A model generated the notes under the pieces. That model made no database searches, was not told where the DNA came from, and was given only the letters and a program-made list of their open reading frames with translations. The translations under genes and the position numbers were made by a program. DNA of 64,000 bases from Tepidanaerobacter sp. EBM-38 (GTDB taxonomy: Bacteria; Bacillota; Thermosediminibacteria; Thermosediminibacterales; Tepidanaerobacteraceae), in contig MPOT01000025.1 of the NCBI GenBank assembly GCA_001896545.1, positions 94,488-158,487 of the forward strand, read 5' to 3'. This document shows positions 34,215-42,826 of the stretch, one piece after another; within the stretch, counting starts at the first letter, position 1; each line of letters opens with the position of its first letter.

Positions 34215-35240
34215 GTGCATGATGAAATTGTGTTTTGCAAAGGTGGAGGTTGCACAGCTAAACTGGGGCCGGGAATTTTAGCTTCAGTGCTTGAGAAGTT
34301 GCCTAAGGCTACTACAGATTCTAATTTGCTGGTGGGTTTTGACAGCTCTGACGATGCAGCAGTATACCAATTGACACCTGATTTAGCAGTTGTTCAGACT
34401 CTGGATTTTTTTCCACCAATGGTAGATGACCCTTATACTTTTGGACAAATTGCAGCAACTAATGCACTTTCTGATATCTATGCAATGGGCGGAGAAGTTA
34501 AGACGGCTCTAAATATTGTCTGTTTCCCTGAAAATATGGATCTGAATGTTTTAGGGGAAATTATGCTTGGGGGCAATGAAAAAGTTCAAGAGGCTGGAGG
34601 AGTCTTGGTGGGGGGACATTCCATTGCAGACATTGACGTGAAATATGGCCTTTCTGTAATGGGTATTATTCACCCAGATAAGATTTATAGGAACAATTCT
34701 TGTCAAGAGGGTGATCAGCTACTCTTGACAAAGCCTCTGGGTGTAGGCATTGTATGTACTGCCCAACGAGTAGGTAAAAGTTCTAATGAAGCTATGGATA
34801 TTGCAATTCGCTCCATGATAACACTTAATAAATATGCAGCAGAAATAATCAAAAGGTATCAAGTACATGCGTGTACAGATGTGACAGGTTTTGGCTTTTT
34901 AGGTCATCTTCAGGAGATGTTAGGATATGATTTTGGAGCAGAGATTGATAGTTTACAAGTACCACATATTCCGGAATCATTACACTATGCAAATGAGTTT
35001 TTCCTCACAGCAGCAGCTCAGAGGAATCGCAATCACGTAGGAAATAGGGTAGATTTTAGGCATATTCCGTTTGCAATGGAAGAGGTACTTTTTGATCCAC
35101 AGACATCTGGTGGACTACTAGTAAGTCTGCCGCCTGAAGATGCAAAACTTGCTTTAAAAGAGATTCAATCGTTGGGATTGCCTTGTGGATTGGTCGGAGA
35201 AGTTACACGAAAAGATGATAAGCGAATCATTGTAAGATAA
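34215..35240 (+). CDS. selD: Selenide, water dikinase
   Basis: SelD makes selenophosphate from selenide and ATP. The 341 residues carry the active-site loop [12 protein letters not shown] near residue 9, with Cys (not selenocysteine) and Lys spaced as required. They also have [28 protein letters not shown] near 70, [16 protein letters not shown] near 133 and a closing [17 protein letters not shown] at 34215 lies 9 bp after AAGGTGG; an in-frame GTG at 34203 would overlap that site. With yedF, a cysteine desulfurase and DUF3343 it forms a selenium-supply module. No selA or selB is in the window, so the product may serve the Mo-Se cofactor. Confidence 0.93.
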   Translation: MHDEIVFCKGGGCTAKLGPGILASVLEKLPKATTDSNLLVGFDSSDDAAVYQLTPDLAVVQTLDFFPPMVDDPYTFGQIAATNALSDIYAMGGEVKTALNIVCFPENMDLNVLGEIMLGGNEKVQEAGGVLVGGHSIADIDVKYGLSVMGIIHPDKIYRNNSCQEGDQLLLTKPLGVGIVCTAQRVGKSSNEAMDIAIRSMITLNKYAAEIIKRYQVHACTDVTGFGFLGHLQEMLGYDFGAEIDSLQVPHIPESLHYANEFFLTAAAQRNRNHVGNRVDFRHIPFAMEEVLFDPQTSGGLLVSLPPEDAKLALKEIQSLGLPCGLVGEVTRKDDKRIIVR

Positions 35241-35348
35241 GCAATATGGAAGTGTAATGGGTTTGCCGGGCATGCCTAGCATAGGAAATAAAACCATTTT
35301 TACATTACTGTTTGTGCTGCTAGTAGTTGCGGCGGAATGGAGGTTAAT

Positions 35349-35969
35349 ATGAAACAAATTATTGATGCTAGAGGGAAAGCTTGTCCAATACCTGTTGTAG
35401 AGACAAAGAAAGTATTGGAAACACTTCATGAGGGTGATACCATGGAGGTGATTGTAGATAATTTTATTGCTGTACAGAATCTAAGCAAGATGGCTGAGCA
35501 AAAGAAGTTACCTATTGCTTCAAAAAAAATCAATGAAAATAACTACCTTGTGACGATAACAGTGATTGGCGCTTCAAAAAATGAAACGGTAGAAACTGCA
35601 GAAAAAACTGTTTGTTTACTAGATAATAGATTAGCTGAGACAGTTATAGTAATTTCGTCAGATAAAATGGGAGAAGGAGATGAAAAATTAGGCCATATAC
35701 TCATGAAAGGGTTTATCTACGCATTGACCGAACAGGATAAGCTGCCTGAGACAATTCTATTATATAATCGTGGAGCATACTTGTCTGTAGAGGGATCAGA
35801 TTCTCTGGCAGACTTGAAACTTTTAGAATCCCAAGGCGTAGAGATCTTAACTTGCGGAACATGTCTAAATCATTATAGTTTGACTGAAAAATTAGGAGTA
35901 GGTTCTGCCACAAATATGTATGCTATAGTGGAAAAACAGTTGCAGGCAAGGAAGGTTGTGAAAGTATGA
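35349..35969 (+). CDS. yedF: Selenium metabolism protein YedF
   Basis: YedF combines a TusA-like domain and a DsrE-like domain and tracks with selenium use; it is thought to carry or present selenium or sulfur. This 206-residue protein has DARGKACPIPVVETKKVL near the N-terminus, with the CPIP motif whose Cys would hold the chalcogen. The C-terminal half has VEILTCGTCLNHYSL near residue 163. ATG at 35349 follows TGGAGG. Its end overlaps the cysteine desulfurase start by 4 bp. Confidence 0.88.
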   Translation: MKQIIDARGKACPIPVVETKKVLETLHEGDTMEVIVDNFIAVQNLSKMAEQKKLPIASKKINENNYLVTITVIGASKNETVETAEKTVCLLDNRLAETVIVISSDKMGEGDEKLGHILMKGFIYALTEQDKLPETILLYNRGAYLSVEGSDSLADLKLLESQGVEILTCGTCLNHYSLTEKLGVGSATNMYAIVEKQLQARKVVKV

Positions 35970-37108
35970 TTTACTTAGATCATGCAGCAACTTCTTTTCA
36001 CAAGCCGCCAGAGGTTGCAGAAGCAGTTTATCGTGCTCTGCAAGGAACCGGTAACAGCGGACGCGGTGCACATGGCGCTTCATTGGATGCAAGCCGAGTG
36101 ATTTATCGCGCCAGAGAGGCTATATCTGGTATGTTTAATTTAGGGGATCCTTCTCGGGTGGTGTTTACTAGTAATGCTACCGAGAGTCTAAATATTGCTA
36201 TTCAAGGTCTTCTCAGACCGGGAGACCACTGCATAACCACGGCTATTGAGCATAACAGCGTGTTAAGGCCACTTTATCTGATGGAGGAGCGTGGCGTTAA
36301 ACTGACAATTATTCCTGCAGATAAAAAGGGGAATATTGATGTATCTCAGATAGAATCAGCAGTTCAGGCAGAAACGAAAGCAGTAGTTTTAACTCACGCT
36401 TCAAATGTAACAGGGAATGTCCTGGACATTGAAGCGATAGGTAAGATATGTAGCAAGCATGGTATTTTATTTATATTAGATGCTTCTCAAAGTGCAGGCT
36501 TAATTCCTATAGATATGCAAAACATTAACATATCAGCACTTTGTTGTTCAGGACATAAAAACCTTCTTGGACCTCAAGGCACTGGAGTGCTGTGCCTTGC
36601 CAAGGAAGTTTTTCCTACACCTCTTAAACTTGGCGGAACAGGGATTGACAGTTTTTCACATACAATGCCAAAATTCCTGCCAGAAACCCTTGAAGCAGGT
36701 ACATTAAACATTCATGGATTAGCGGGACTTTTAGCGGCCTGTGATTACTTGAACAAATATGGGCAGTTAAGGATTTTTAAAGAATCCATTGGATATGCAA
36801 AGCTGTTTATAGAGGGTGTCAAAGATATACCCGGAGTCACCTTGTATGGTGATTTTGAGTCTGAGTTAAGGACTCCGGTTGTTGCACTTAATATAAGAGA
36901 CATTGATTCAAAAGAAATAGCAGATGAACTTTTCCAGCGTTTTAGAATTGCAACCAGGGCAGGTGTACATTGTGCCCCGGGCGTCCACAGAACCTTTGGA
37001 ACTGAAGACCAAGGCATGGTGCGTTTTAGTTTTTCACATTTCAACACCAGAAATGAGGTAAATGAAGCAATAGATGCCTTGAAGATTCTGGAGGAGGAAA
37101 GCCGATGA
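35966..37108 (+). CDS. Cysteine desulfurase-like selenium/sulfur transferase (CsdB/SufS type)
   Basis: This class V aminotransferase (380 residues) would release selenium or sulfur from selenocysteine or cysteine. It has DHAATSFHKPPEV at the N-terminus, THASNVTGNVLDI near 150, the PLP Lys in SGHKNLLGPQGTG (K198) and the catalytic Cys in RAGVHCAPGVHR (C336). The position between yedF and DUF3343 is the arrangement seen with selenium-dependent molybdenum hydroxylases, so delivery of selenium to SelD or XdhC is the likely job. It overlaps both neighbours by 4 bp. Confidence 0.9.
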   Translation: MIYLDHAATSFHKPPEVAEAVYRALQGTGNSGRGAHGASLDASRVIYRAREAISGMFNLGDPSRVVFTSNATESLNIAIQGLLRPGDHCITTAIEHNSVLRPLYLMEERGVKLTIIPADKKGNIDVSQIESAVQAETKAVVLTHASNVTGNVLDIEAIGKICSKHGILFILDASQSAGLIPIDMQNINISALCCSGHKNLLGPQGTGVLCLAKEVFPTPLKLGGTGIDSFSHTMPKFLPETLEAGTLNIHGLAGLLAACDYLNKYGQLRIFKESIGYAKLFIEGVKDIPGVTLYGDFESELRTPVVALNIRDIDSKEIADELFQRFRIATRAGVHCAPGVHRTFGTEDQGMVRFSFSHFNTRNEVNEAIDALKILEEESR

Positions 37109-37341
37109 GACCAAAGAAATTGCAATGTGTTGTGACATTTCAAACAACCACGGAAGCCATGACATTTGAGAAAGTTGCCAAAGCGGCAGGTCTTAGCGGT
37201 CGTATTATTCCATTACCAAGAGCTATTGCAGCTGGATGTGGTCTGGCGTGGAAAGAAGATCCAAAATACAGAGTCTTACTTGAAAGGCTTATTAATGAAC
37301 ATAATCTTGTATATAATAAAATCTATGAGCTAGTGATTTAA
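37105..37341 (+). CDS. DUF3343 protein, putative selenium/sulfur carrier
   Basis: This 78-residue protein belongs to the DUF3343 family of small proteins found beside yedF and cysteine desulfurases. The conserved Cys lies in AAGCGLAWKED (C45), and the N-terminal half reads VTFQTTTEAMTFEKVAKAAG. It overlaps the desulfurase stop by 4 bp, so it ends the selenium module. A role as persulfide or selenopersulfide carrier is plausible from the single conserved Cys and the context. Confidence 0.82.
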   Translation: MRPKKLQCVVTFQTTTEAMTFEKVAKAAGLSGRIIPLPRAIAAGCGLAWKEDPKYRVLLERLINEHNLVYNKIYELVI

Positions 37342-37372
37342 GTTAAAGTGTGTTAGGGTCAAATTTTGACTT

Positions 37373-37579
37373 TTGAACCAAAAATCAGATAAAAATGGCC
37401 TGAACCCCAACAAATTGGACATACCTTATAAACCAATTCGTACTCTTCGTGAATACACTCGTTATCATTCAAAACTTGTTTCTTGTAAAAGTAGTGGAAA
37501 AAATAGATTCCAAATATATCCGTGGCATAGGTTAAGCTTAAATAAAGTAAAATTTTTTGAGACCTATGTAGGCCTTTAG
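37373..37579 (+). pseudogene. IS110-family transposase fragment
   Basis: The frame reads a stretch typical of the middle of IS110 transposases: IPYKPIRTLREYTRYHSKL followed by SGKNRFQ, where intact proteins have IPPKPIRELRDLTRYRKKL and EKNRLQ. Both the N-terminal DEDD catalytic part and the C-terminal part are missing, and no terminal repeats are seen. It is a relic of an insertion just after the selenium module. The first codon given is only the open-frame limit. Confidence 0.65.
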
Positions 37580-37687
37580 TAAGTGTACCCTTTTTTACTA
37601 TATTCCAGATTGTTTTTTACGCTAATATCCTCTGTCAATATGAAAAATCGGATTGGCATTAGGTGCTACAGATGAGCAATACCGAGA

Positions 37688-37729
37688 GTAAGAAAAGACA
37701 CTGATTGTTTGTTCAGTGTCTTTTCTTAC
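37688..37729. terminator. Bidirectional hairpin terminator
   Basis: GTAAGAAAAGACACTG and CAGTGTCTTTTCTTAC are perfect 16-bp arms around a 10-base loop. Each end carries A/T-rich bases, so it could stop transcription from the selenium module on the + strand and from the minus-strand frame at 37757-38005. Confidence 0.7.
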
Positions 37730-37756
37730 ATTAAAAACCATTATCAAAATTTACAA

Positions 37757-38005
37757 TTACTTTTTAAAATCCGGTTCAAATTCATCAATTGAAACCTTGA
37801 GCAATGATACGCTATAGGCCATTGAAGGGCCGCCGCCAAAAGCCACGGCTACCATTGCAGTTTCCGCGAGTAGCACTTGCTTCAAGTGCTTTATAAACAT
37901 GGCAAGTGATGCAATATTTACAGCGGTTTTATTAGTAATAAAGGCTACACATTCATCTAAGTCAAACAATCTATTATCAGCCCATTCTGGTTTAAGAACC
38001 TTCAA
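37757..38005 (-). pseudogene. Minus-strand remnant, C-terminal part of an unknown gene
   Basis: This 82-codon frame begins with TTG and has no ribosome binding site; the same frame is open only about four codons further upstream before a stop. It reads like real protein ([21 protein letters not shown], then [18 protein letters not shown]) and stops 28 bp from a good hairpin terminator in the right orientation. I read it as the 3' end of a gene whose front was lost. I do not recognise the family. Confidence 0.35.
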
Positions 38006-38173
38006 AGCACAATCATATTATTGTTTTAAGTGGAAAGAAATGCTCCCATATAAGCCTTAGATATGATTATCTATTTTTATGTAAGATTATGATAATGGGA
38101 GGAAACCTTAACTTTAGAGTATATATTTAATCGGGATAGGCTTAGAGCTCTATATAAATCTTATATATTAAAA

Positions 38174-38202
38174 TTGACAGTAGTTATTTTGAATGATATT
38201 AT
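38174..38202 (+). promoter_or_regulatory. Strong vegetative promoter of the ATC-hydrolase-like gene
   Basis: TTGACA (38174-38179), a 17-base spacer and TATTAT (38197-38202) form a near-consensus sigma-A promoter, about 70 bp before the start codon. Confidence 0.7.
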
Positions 38203-38211
38203 TAAAATAAG

Positions 38212-38246
38212 TTTTACAAATGTAATGCTACGTTACATTTGTAAAA
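38212..38246. promoter_or_regulatory. Operator-like palindrome at the promoter
   Basis: TTTTACAAATGTAA and TTACATTTGTAAAA are perfect 14-bp arms around TGCTACG. It starts 9 bp after the -10 box, over the expected transcription start, the usual place for a repressor of the TetR or GntR kind. It could also fold in RNA. Confidence 0.6.
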
Positions 38247-38270
38247 TTAACCAATTGAAGGAGGTTCTTC

Positions 38271-38783
38271 ATGTCTAAGATAAATAACATAGCAAAGAAT
38301 GTAAACGATGACAAAATACAAGCTTTACGCGATGCTTTCGGTCATCGTGCAATGTGGTTGTATTACCTTTTGGACGAAGTAAAAAAAACCGGGTGTGAAA
38401 ACTGGAAAGATATTGGGTATAAGGCAACATTTCGCTGTGGATGCTTTCATGGTGAACATTTTAAGACATTAATCAATGGAACCACTCTGAAAGATTTTGA
38501 AACTGAGTTTGCAGAGCCAAACGGAAACGGAAGAAAAATCTTCGAAATGGAAGAGATTCTCAAAACAGATAACGAGTATTATTTGGATTTTCACTACTGT
38601 CCGCTTGTTGAAGCATGGCAGAAATTGGGTTGTACTGACGAAGAAATTGAAGTGTTATGCGATATAGCCATGAATGGTGATCGCGGGATTGCAAGCGTTT
38701 TCAACGATTTCGAATTTACCTTGGGGAAAACCATTGCACAGGGGCATAATTGTTGTGAAATAAGGTTTAACAAGAAAAAATAG
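38271..38783 (+). CDS. L-2-amino-thiazoline-4-carboxylate hydrolase family protein
   Basis: This 170-residue protein belongs to the family named after the enzyme that opens 2-amino-thiazoline-4-carboxylate to N-carbamoyl-cysteine, though many members are untested. Family marks are FRCGCFHGEHFKTL near residue 53, FHYCPLVEAWQKLGCTDEEI near 104, LCDIAMNGDRGIA near 127 and a closing FEFTLGKTIAQGHNCCEIRF rich in Cys. It is a single-gene unit with its own promoter and palindrome. A thiazoline- or cysteine-related substrate would fit the sulfur enzymes of the next operon, but that link is inference. Confidence 0.75.
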   Translation: MSKINNIAKNVNDDKIQALRDAFGHRAMWLYYLLDEVKKTGCENWKDIGYKATFRCGCFHGEHFKTLINGTTLKDFETEFAEPNGNGRKIFEMEEILKTDNEYYLDFHYCPLVEAWQKLGCTDEEIEVLCDIAMNGDRGIASVFNDFEFTLGKTIAQGHNCCEIRFNKKK

Positions 38784-39021
38784 TTCTTATTAAACCTGTC
38801 AATAAACGGTTAGGGCATCAGACTGTTGCAAGTTTATATCCTAATGACTGAGGAAGGCTTGGCCGATAATTGTCGGTACAAACTTGACGAAGTACTAACA
38901 TCCTTAATTCATCCTGACGCCTGTTTATATCTTTAATTTGTATAGCTTTAACCGATATGCTCAATACAGAATTTTTCTTCTTGTCGGCATTTTGCTAGGA
39001 TTTATGTGAGTTTTTCTAACA

Positions 39022-39048
39022 AAATCAAAATATTGTTAATCTTGATTT
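39022..39048. promoter_or_regulatory. Inverted repeat before the SorC-type regulator
   Basis: AAATCAA and TTGATTT are perfect 7-bp arms 13 bp apart, directly upstream of the regulator's ribosome binding region. It could be the autoregulatory operator of the operon. Confidence 0.35.
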
Positions 39049-39074
39049 AAGGGGGTATGAATGGGGTGGATGAA

Positions 39075-40037
39075 ATGGAGGATATCAATAAAAGGAATTT
39101 AATAAAGATTGCACACTGGTATTATAACGAAGGAATGACACAGGAAGAAATTGCAATCAAATTGAATTGTACACGTCAAAAGATTAATAAGATCATTAAT
39201 TCACTGGTAGATATGGGTGTAGTAACAATTAGCATCAACGGCATGGACGATGATAAATATGTGAGATTGGAAAACGCATTGGAAAAGGAGTTTTCAGTCA
39301 GCCAGATTGTAATTGCAGATATCGACCATTGTCCAAATCAAATGCTTAGACAGCTCGGGAAAAAGGCTGCTTATTGGTTAGATGAGTTCATAAAGAATAA
39401 ACAGGTTGTTGGTATTTCGTGGGGTGAAGCCTTAAGTGCAACAGTTTCCAATATGCGTGTGCAAAACAAAAGTTCTTGCAATGTAGTGCAGTTGGTTGGC
39501 GGAATGGATATTGACCATAATCTTCGAATGATTAAACCGGATGAGCTTACCCGCCTACTTGCGCATAAACTGTCATGCAACCATACGCTGCTTTATGCAC
39601 CGGCCGTAATGGAAAGTAATACGGCTAGAGAGGTTATTATAAATGATATTACTGTTCGTAAAGTGTTTGAAATGATATCCAAATGTGATGTGGCCATTGT
39701 AGGTATAGGCCAACTCAGTGCTGAATCCACTGCTGCTAAATTGGGATATCTGTCTGAAGATGACCTTAAAACATATGAGGATGAAGGATATGTAGGGGAA
39801 ATCGCATTTAATCCTTTTAAACAGGATGGACAGTGGCAAAAATCTGCTCATCATAGTAAGGTGATAGGCATAGATGCAGTTATGCTGGAAAAAATTCCAT
39901 ATGTTGTTGCAGTAGCCGGTGGAATAGATAAAATCAATGCAGTTCTGGGAGCACTTAAAACAGGTTGTATCGATGTGCTGATAACTGACAGTATTTTAGC
40001 TAAGGGGCTTGCAGATCGAATTGGACTATCTTATTAA
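39075..40037 (+). CDS. SorC/DeoR-family transcriptional regulator
   Basis: This 320-residue regulator has an N-terminal helix-turn-helix (IAHWYYNEGMTQEEIAIKL then CTRQKINKIINSLVDMG) and a C-terminal sugar-phosphate-binding domain with GISWGEALSATVSNM near residue 115, VQLVGGMDI near 138 and VVAVAGGIDKINAVLGALKTG near 278. SorC proteins sense phosphorylated sugars; LsrR, CggR and SorC itself belong here. It heads an operon with a sugar kinase and aldolase, so the inducer is probably a phosphosugar made by that kinase. ATG at 39075 has GGGGTGG upstream; ATG at 39057 is the alternative. Confidence 0.88.
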   Translation: MEDINKRNLIKIAHWYYNEGMTQEEIAIKLNCTRQKINKIINSLVDMGVVTISINGMDDDKYVRLENALEKEFSVSQIVIADIDHCPNQMLRQLGKKAAYWLDEFIKNKQVVGISWGEALSATVSNMRVQNKSSCNVVQLVGGMDIDHNLRMIKPDELTRLLAHKLSCNHTLLYAPAVMESNTAREVIINDITVRKVFEMISKCDVAIVGIGQLSAESTAAKLGYLSEDDLKTYEDEGYVGEIAFNPFKQDGQWQKSAHHSKVIGIDAVMLEKIPYVVAVAGGIDKINAVLGALKTGCIDVLITDSILAKGLADRIGLSY

Positions 40038-40063
40038 GTGTATTTTGCGAGAGGGGCAATGAC

Positions 40064-40729
40064 ATGATTTTACAGAAAAAAAGAGAAGAATTAATTGAAT
40101 ACGGAATAAAGATGCTTGATAACAATCTTACCGTAGGTACAGGTGGAAACTTAAGTATCTGTGATAGAGCATCAGGAATGATGGCAATTACTCCAAGCGG
40201 TATTGAATATCATGAAATTAAGCCGGAAAACATTGCCATAATTGAAATTGAAACTGGGAAAATAGTTGATGGTGACAAGGTCCCATCAAGCGAGCGTGAT
40301 ATGCACCGAATTTTTTATAAGTATAGAACGGACTTGGATGCCATTATCCATACACATACAACGTTTGCGGCTACGATATCCTGCTTGAATCAGCCACTAC
40401 CAGCAGTTCATTATCTGGTTGCATTTGCCGGTGAAGATGTTCGCTGTGCCGAATATGCTACCTACGGAACAGTTCAACTTGCAAAAAATGCTTTTGAGGC
40501 AATGAAAGGCCGTAAAGCAGTATTGCTAGCTAATCACGGTTTGTTAGCTGGAGGTGCAAGTTTGGCAGAAGCCTATGCAGTAACAGAACAAATAGAATTC
40601 TGCTGTGAGCTGTATTATCGTGCAAAATCAATTGGTGAGCCGGTTATTCTTCCATCGGAAGAAATGGTTAGGATGATTGAGCGATTTAAAGGCTATGGGA
40701 AAACAATAGAGGATCACCAGGAAATATAG
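40064..40729 (+). CDS. Class II aldolase (FucA/AraD family)
   Basis: This zinc-dependent aldolase or epimerase has 221 residues. The substrate loop is GTGGNLSICDRASG near residue 25, with GIEYHEIKPENI near 45, the acid SERDMHRIFY near 75 and zinc ligands HTHTTFAAT (H92, H94) and ANHGLLAGG near 152. Relatives split L-fuculose 1-phosphate, L-rhamnulose 1-phosphate or similar ketose phosphates to dihydroxyacetone phosphate and an aldehyde. Paired with the FGGY kinase in this operon it should give the carbon-cleavage step. The exact sugar is unknown. Confidence 0.87.
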   Translation: MILQKKREELIEYGIKMLDNNLTVGTGGNLSICDRASGMMAITPSGIEYHEIKPENIAIIEIETGKIVDGDKVPSSERDMHRIFYKYRTDLDAIIHTHTTFAATISCLNQPLPAVHYLVAFAGEDVRCAEYATYGTVQLAKNAFEAMKGRKAVLLANHGLLAGGASLAEAYAVTEQIEFCCELYYRAKSIGEPVILPSEEMVRMIERFKGYGKTIEDHQEI

Positions 40730-40775
40730 ATAATAAAAATAAACAGAGTCGAATTCAACTTAGGAGAGGTAATGT

Positions 40776-41807
40776 ATGAAGGCTTTAGTTACAGCAGAGG
40801 TTAATTCTGACATCATAAAAGAGCTGGAAAATTTAATTGATATTACTTATGAGGGTTGGGAAAAGGAATACCGAGTTTTAACCGAAGAAGAAATGATTTC
40901 TTATTCAAGGGATAAAGATATTATTATTACTAGCTATGATCCAATTACAAAAGAAGTCATAGGTCAGTGCCCCAATCTAAAACTGATTGTGTGCACCCGT
41001 TCAAATCCGGTGAACATAGATATTAAATATGCCAGAGAAAAAAATATTAAGATCAGCTACGCACCTGGACGAAACTCCGATTGCACAGCGGAATTTACCG
41101 TAGCATTAATGTTAGCTGTAACTCGCAAGATTCCTATGGCCTATAAAGCACTGAAAGACGGTAAGCATGTCGGGTTAAAGGAAAAACAGCAGACAATTAA
41201 AGCGGGATTAAGAAGAGATGTGACATGGGATTTAAATGATAAATCTCCCTATGTTATGTTTAAAGGTACGCAATTGAAGGGAAAAACAGTAGGAATTATA
41301 GGTTATGGAAGTATTGGAAGAAGGGTGGCAAATATTTGCAGAGCATTTGGGATGAATGTTCTGATAAATGATCCGTTTTTCAAAAATACCGATGAAATCA
41401 CTGGTGTCACATTTGTATCTTTCGATGAGTTGTTAAAACAAGCAGATATAGTTTCAGTCCACTGTAAGGATTGTGAGGAAACGCAAAATCTGATCAATGC
41501 TCGGGCGTTTGAATTAATGAAAAAAACAGCATTTTTAATTAACACTTCAAGAGGGGCATTGGTAGATGAGCAGGCTCTGATTGACGCGCTGGCCAGTAAA
41601 AGAATAGCCGGAGCAGCATTAGATGTATTTAGTAGTGAACCAATTGCAGCAGATCATCCTTTCATCACGGAACTTGATAATGTGGTAATTACGCCTCATC
41701 TGGCGGGTGCTACATATGATGCAATAGATAACCATACACATCAATTGGTGGAAGATGTGAAACTGTTTTTAGAAGGAAAGCCTTTAAAGTATGAATATAA
41801 ATCGTAA
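40776..41807 (+). CDS. D-isomer-specific 2-hydroxyacid dehydrogenase (SerA-like)
   Basis: This 343-residue NAD-dependent dehydrogenase has the nucleotide motif GKTVGIIGYGSIGRRVA near residue 169, the catalytic Arg region INTSRGALVDEQAL near 255, the Glu in DVFSSEPI near 282 and the catalytic His in ITPHLAGAT near 306. The C-terminal ACT domain of long 3-phosphoglycerate dehydrogenases is missing. In this operon it probably reduces or oxidises a 2-keto/2-hydroxy acid derived from the sugar. A biosynthetic role in serine is unlikely given the neighbours. Confidence 0.85.
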   Translation: MKALVTAEVNSDIIKELENLIDITYEGWEKEYRVLTEEEMISYSRDKDIIITSYDPITKEVIGQCPNLKLIVCTRSNPVNIDIKYAREKNIKISYAPGRNSDCTAEFTVALMLAVTRKIPMAYKALKDGKHVGLKEKQQTIKAGLRRDVTWDLNDKSPYVMFKGTQLKGKTVGIIGYGSIGRRVANICRAFGMNVLINDPFFKNTDEITGVTFVSFDELLKQADIVSVHCKDCEETQNLINARAFELMKKTAFLINTSRGALVDEQALIDALASKRIAGAALDVFSSEPIAADHPFITELDNVVITPHLAGATYDAIDNHTHQLVEDVKLFLEGKPLKYEYKS

Positions 41808-41839
41808 TAAAGTAAACATAGTTTAAAAGGAGAAATTAA

Positions 41840-42823
41840 ATGTTTGCAAATATTAGTGCAGGCGCATGGGTCTATGGAACATGCAGTGACCGATATGTAA
41901 GTGATGGATATAAAGATAAGATGGACTTTGTTTCCCGAGTTGAACGTTTGTCAAATATTGAGGAAGTTAAAGGTATTGAGATTACCTATCCATTTGACAT
42001 AAACGAAGAAAACTATGATCATTATAAAACCTTGTTGGAAGAGAAAAGCTTAACTATTTCCTGTATTGGTGTTGAGCTTGTATGTGATAGAAAGTGGAAG
42101 ACCGGTTCCTTCTGTTCTCCACATAAGGAAGTTCGTGAGGAGACTATCAAGCTTGTAAAAAAAGCCATGGATTTCGCCAATCAAATTGGCGTAGAAATTG
42201 TGAATTTATGGCTTGGGCAAGACGGGTTTGATTATTTAATGCAGACAAATTACGTGGATGCGTGGAAATTCCTGATAGAAGGCCTGAGGGAATGTGCCAA
42301 TTATAATACAAAGGTTAAACTGGGTTTAGAGTATAAAGCCAGTGAACCCCGTCTTAACTGCTTTTTAAATTCCGGCGGTAAAGCTTTAGCTGTTGCCCAG
42401 GCAACAGGCTGCAGCAATGTAGGTGTAACTTTGGATATTGGGCATGCTCTAAATGCCAAAGAAAACCCGGCGGAAATTGCAAGCATTTTAATGGCCGAAA
42501 ACAAGCTGTTTCATCTGCACTTTAATGATAACTACTTTATAGCTGATGATGATATGCCTGTAGGCAGTGTGCACTTCTTACATTTTGTGGAATTAATCTA
42601 TTGGCTGAAAAAACTAGGATATTCAGGTTGGTATTCTCTTGACCTTTATCCATATAGGGATGATCCTGACGAAGCCTGTAAAACATCCATTCATTTTATT
42701 AGAATGATCGAAAAGATGGTGGAAAAGAAACTAAAGGATTTAGATTTTCATGAAATGGCAGAAACTGCAGCAAGCAAAAATATGTGTAATTTATTTACTA
42801 AAATGTTTGATATGGGGGAGTAA
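41840..42823 (+). CDS. Sugar phosphate isomerase/epimerase, TIM barrel
   Basis: This 327-residue protein belongs to the xylose-isomerase-like/AP-endonuclease-2 barrel family. Metal ligands are suggested by KLGLEYKASEPR near residue 158 (Glu), VGVTLDIGHALNAKEN near 195 (Asp, His), LFHLHFNDNYF near 222 and YSLDLYPYRDDPDEA near 266. It may isomerise a ketose or an inosose-like sugar. It has an AAAGGAG site and ends 3 bp before the alcohol dehydrogenase gene. Confidence 0.83.
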   Translation: MFANISAGAWVYGTCSDRYVSDGYKDKMDFVSRVERLSNIEEVKGIEITYPFDINEENYDHYKTLLEEKSLTISCIGVELVCDRKWKTGSFCSPHKEVREETIKLVKKAMDFANQIGVEIVNLWLGQDGFDYLMQTNYVDAWKFLIEGLRECANYNTKVKLGLEYKASEPRLNCFLNSGGKALAVAQATGCSNVGVTLDIGHALNAKENPAEIASILMAENKLFHLHFNDNYFIADDDMPVGSVHFLHFVELIYWLKKLGYSGWYSLDLYPYRDDPDEACKTSIHFIRMIEKMVEKKLKDLDFHEMAETAASKNMCNLFTKMFDMGE

Positions 42824-42826
42824 CGG

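Noticed and set aside
34215..35240. SelD with selenocysteine, or evidence for UGA recoding
   Set aside because: The active-site position is a normal Cys codon and no in-frame TGA is present; no selA, selB or tRNA-Sec is seen in the window.
38784..39050. Twenty-eight-codon frame and partial palindromes in the gap before the SorC-type regulator
   Set aside because: The frame has no ribosome binding site and no similarity I recognise; apart from the AAATCAA/TTGATTT repeat the symmetric pieces are short.
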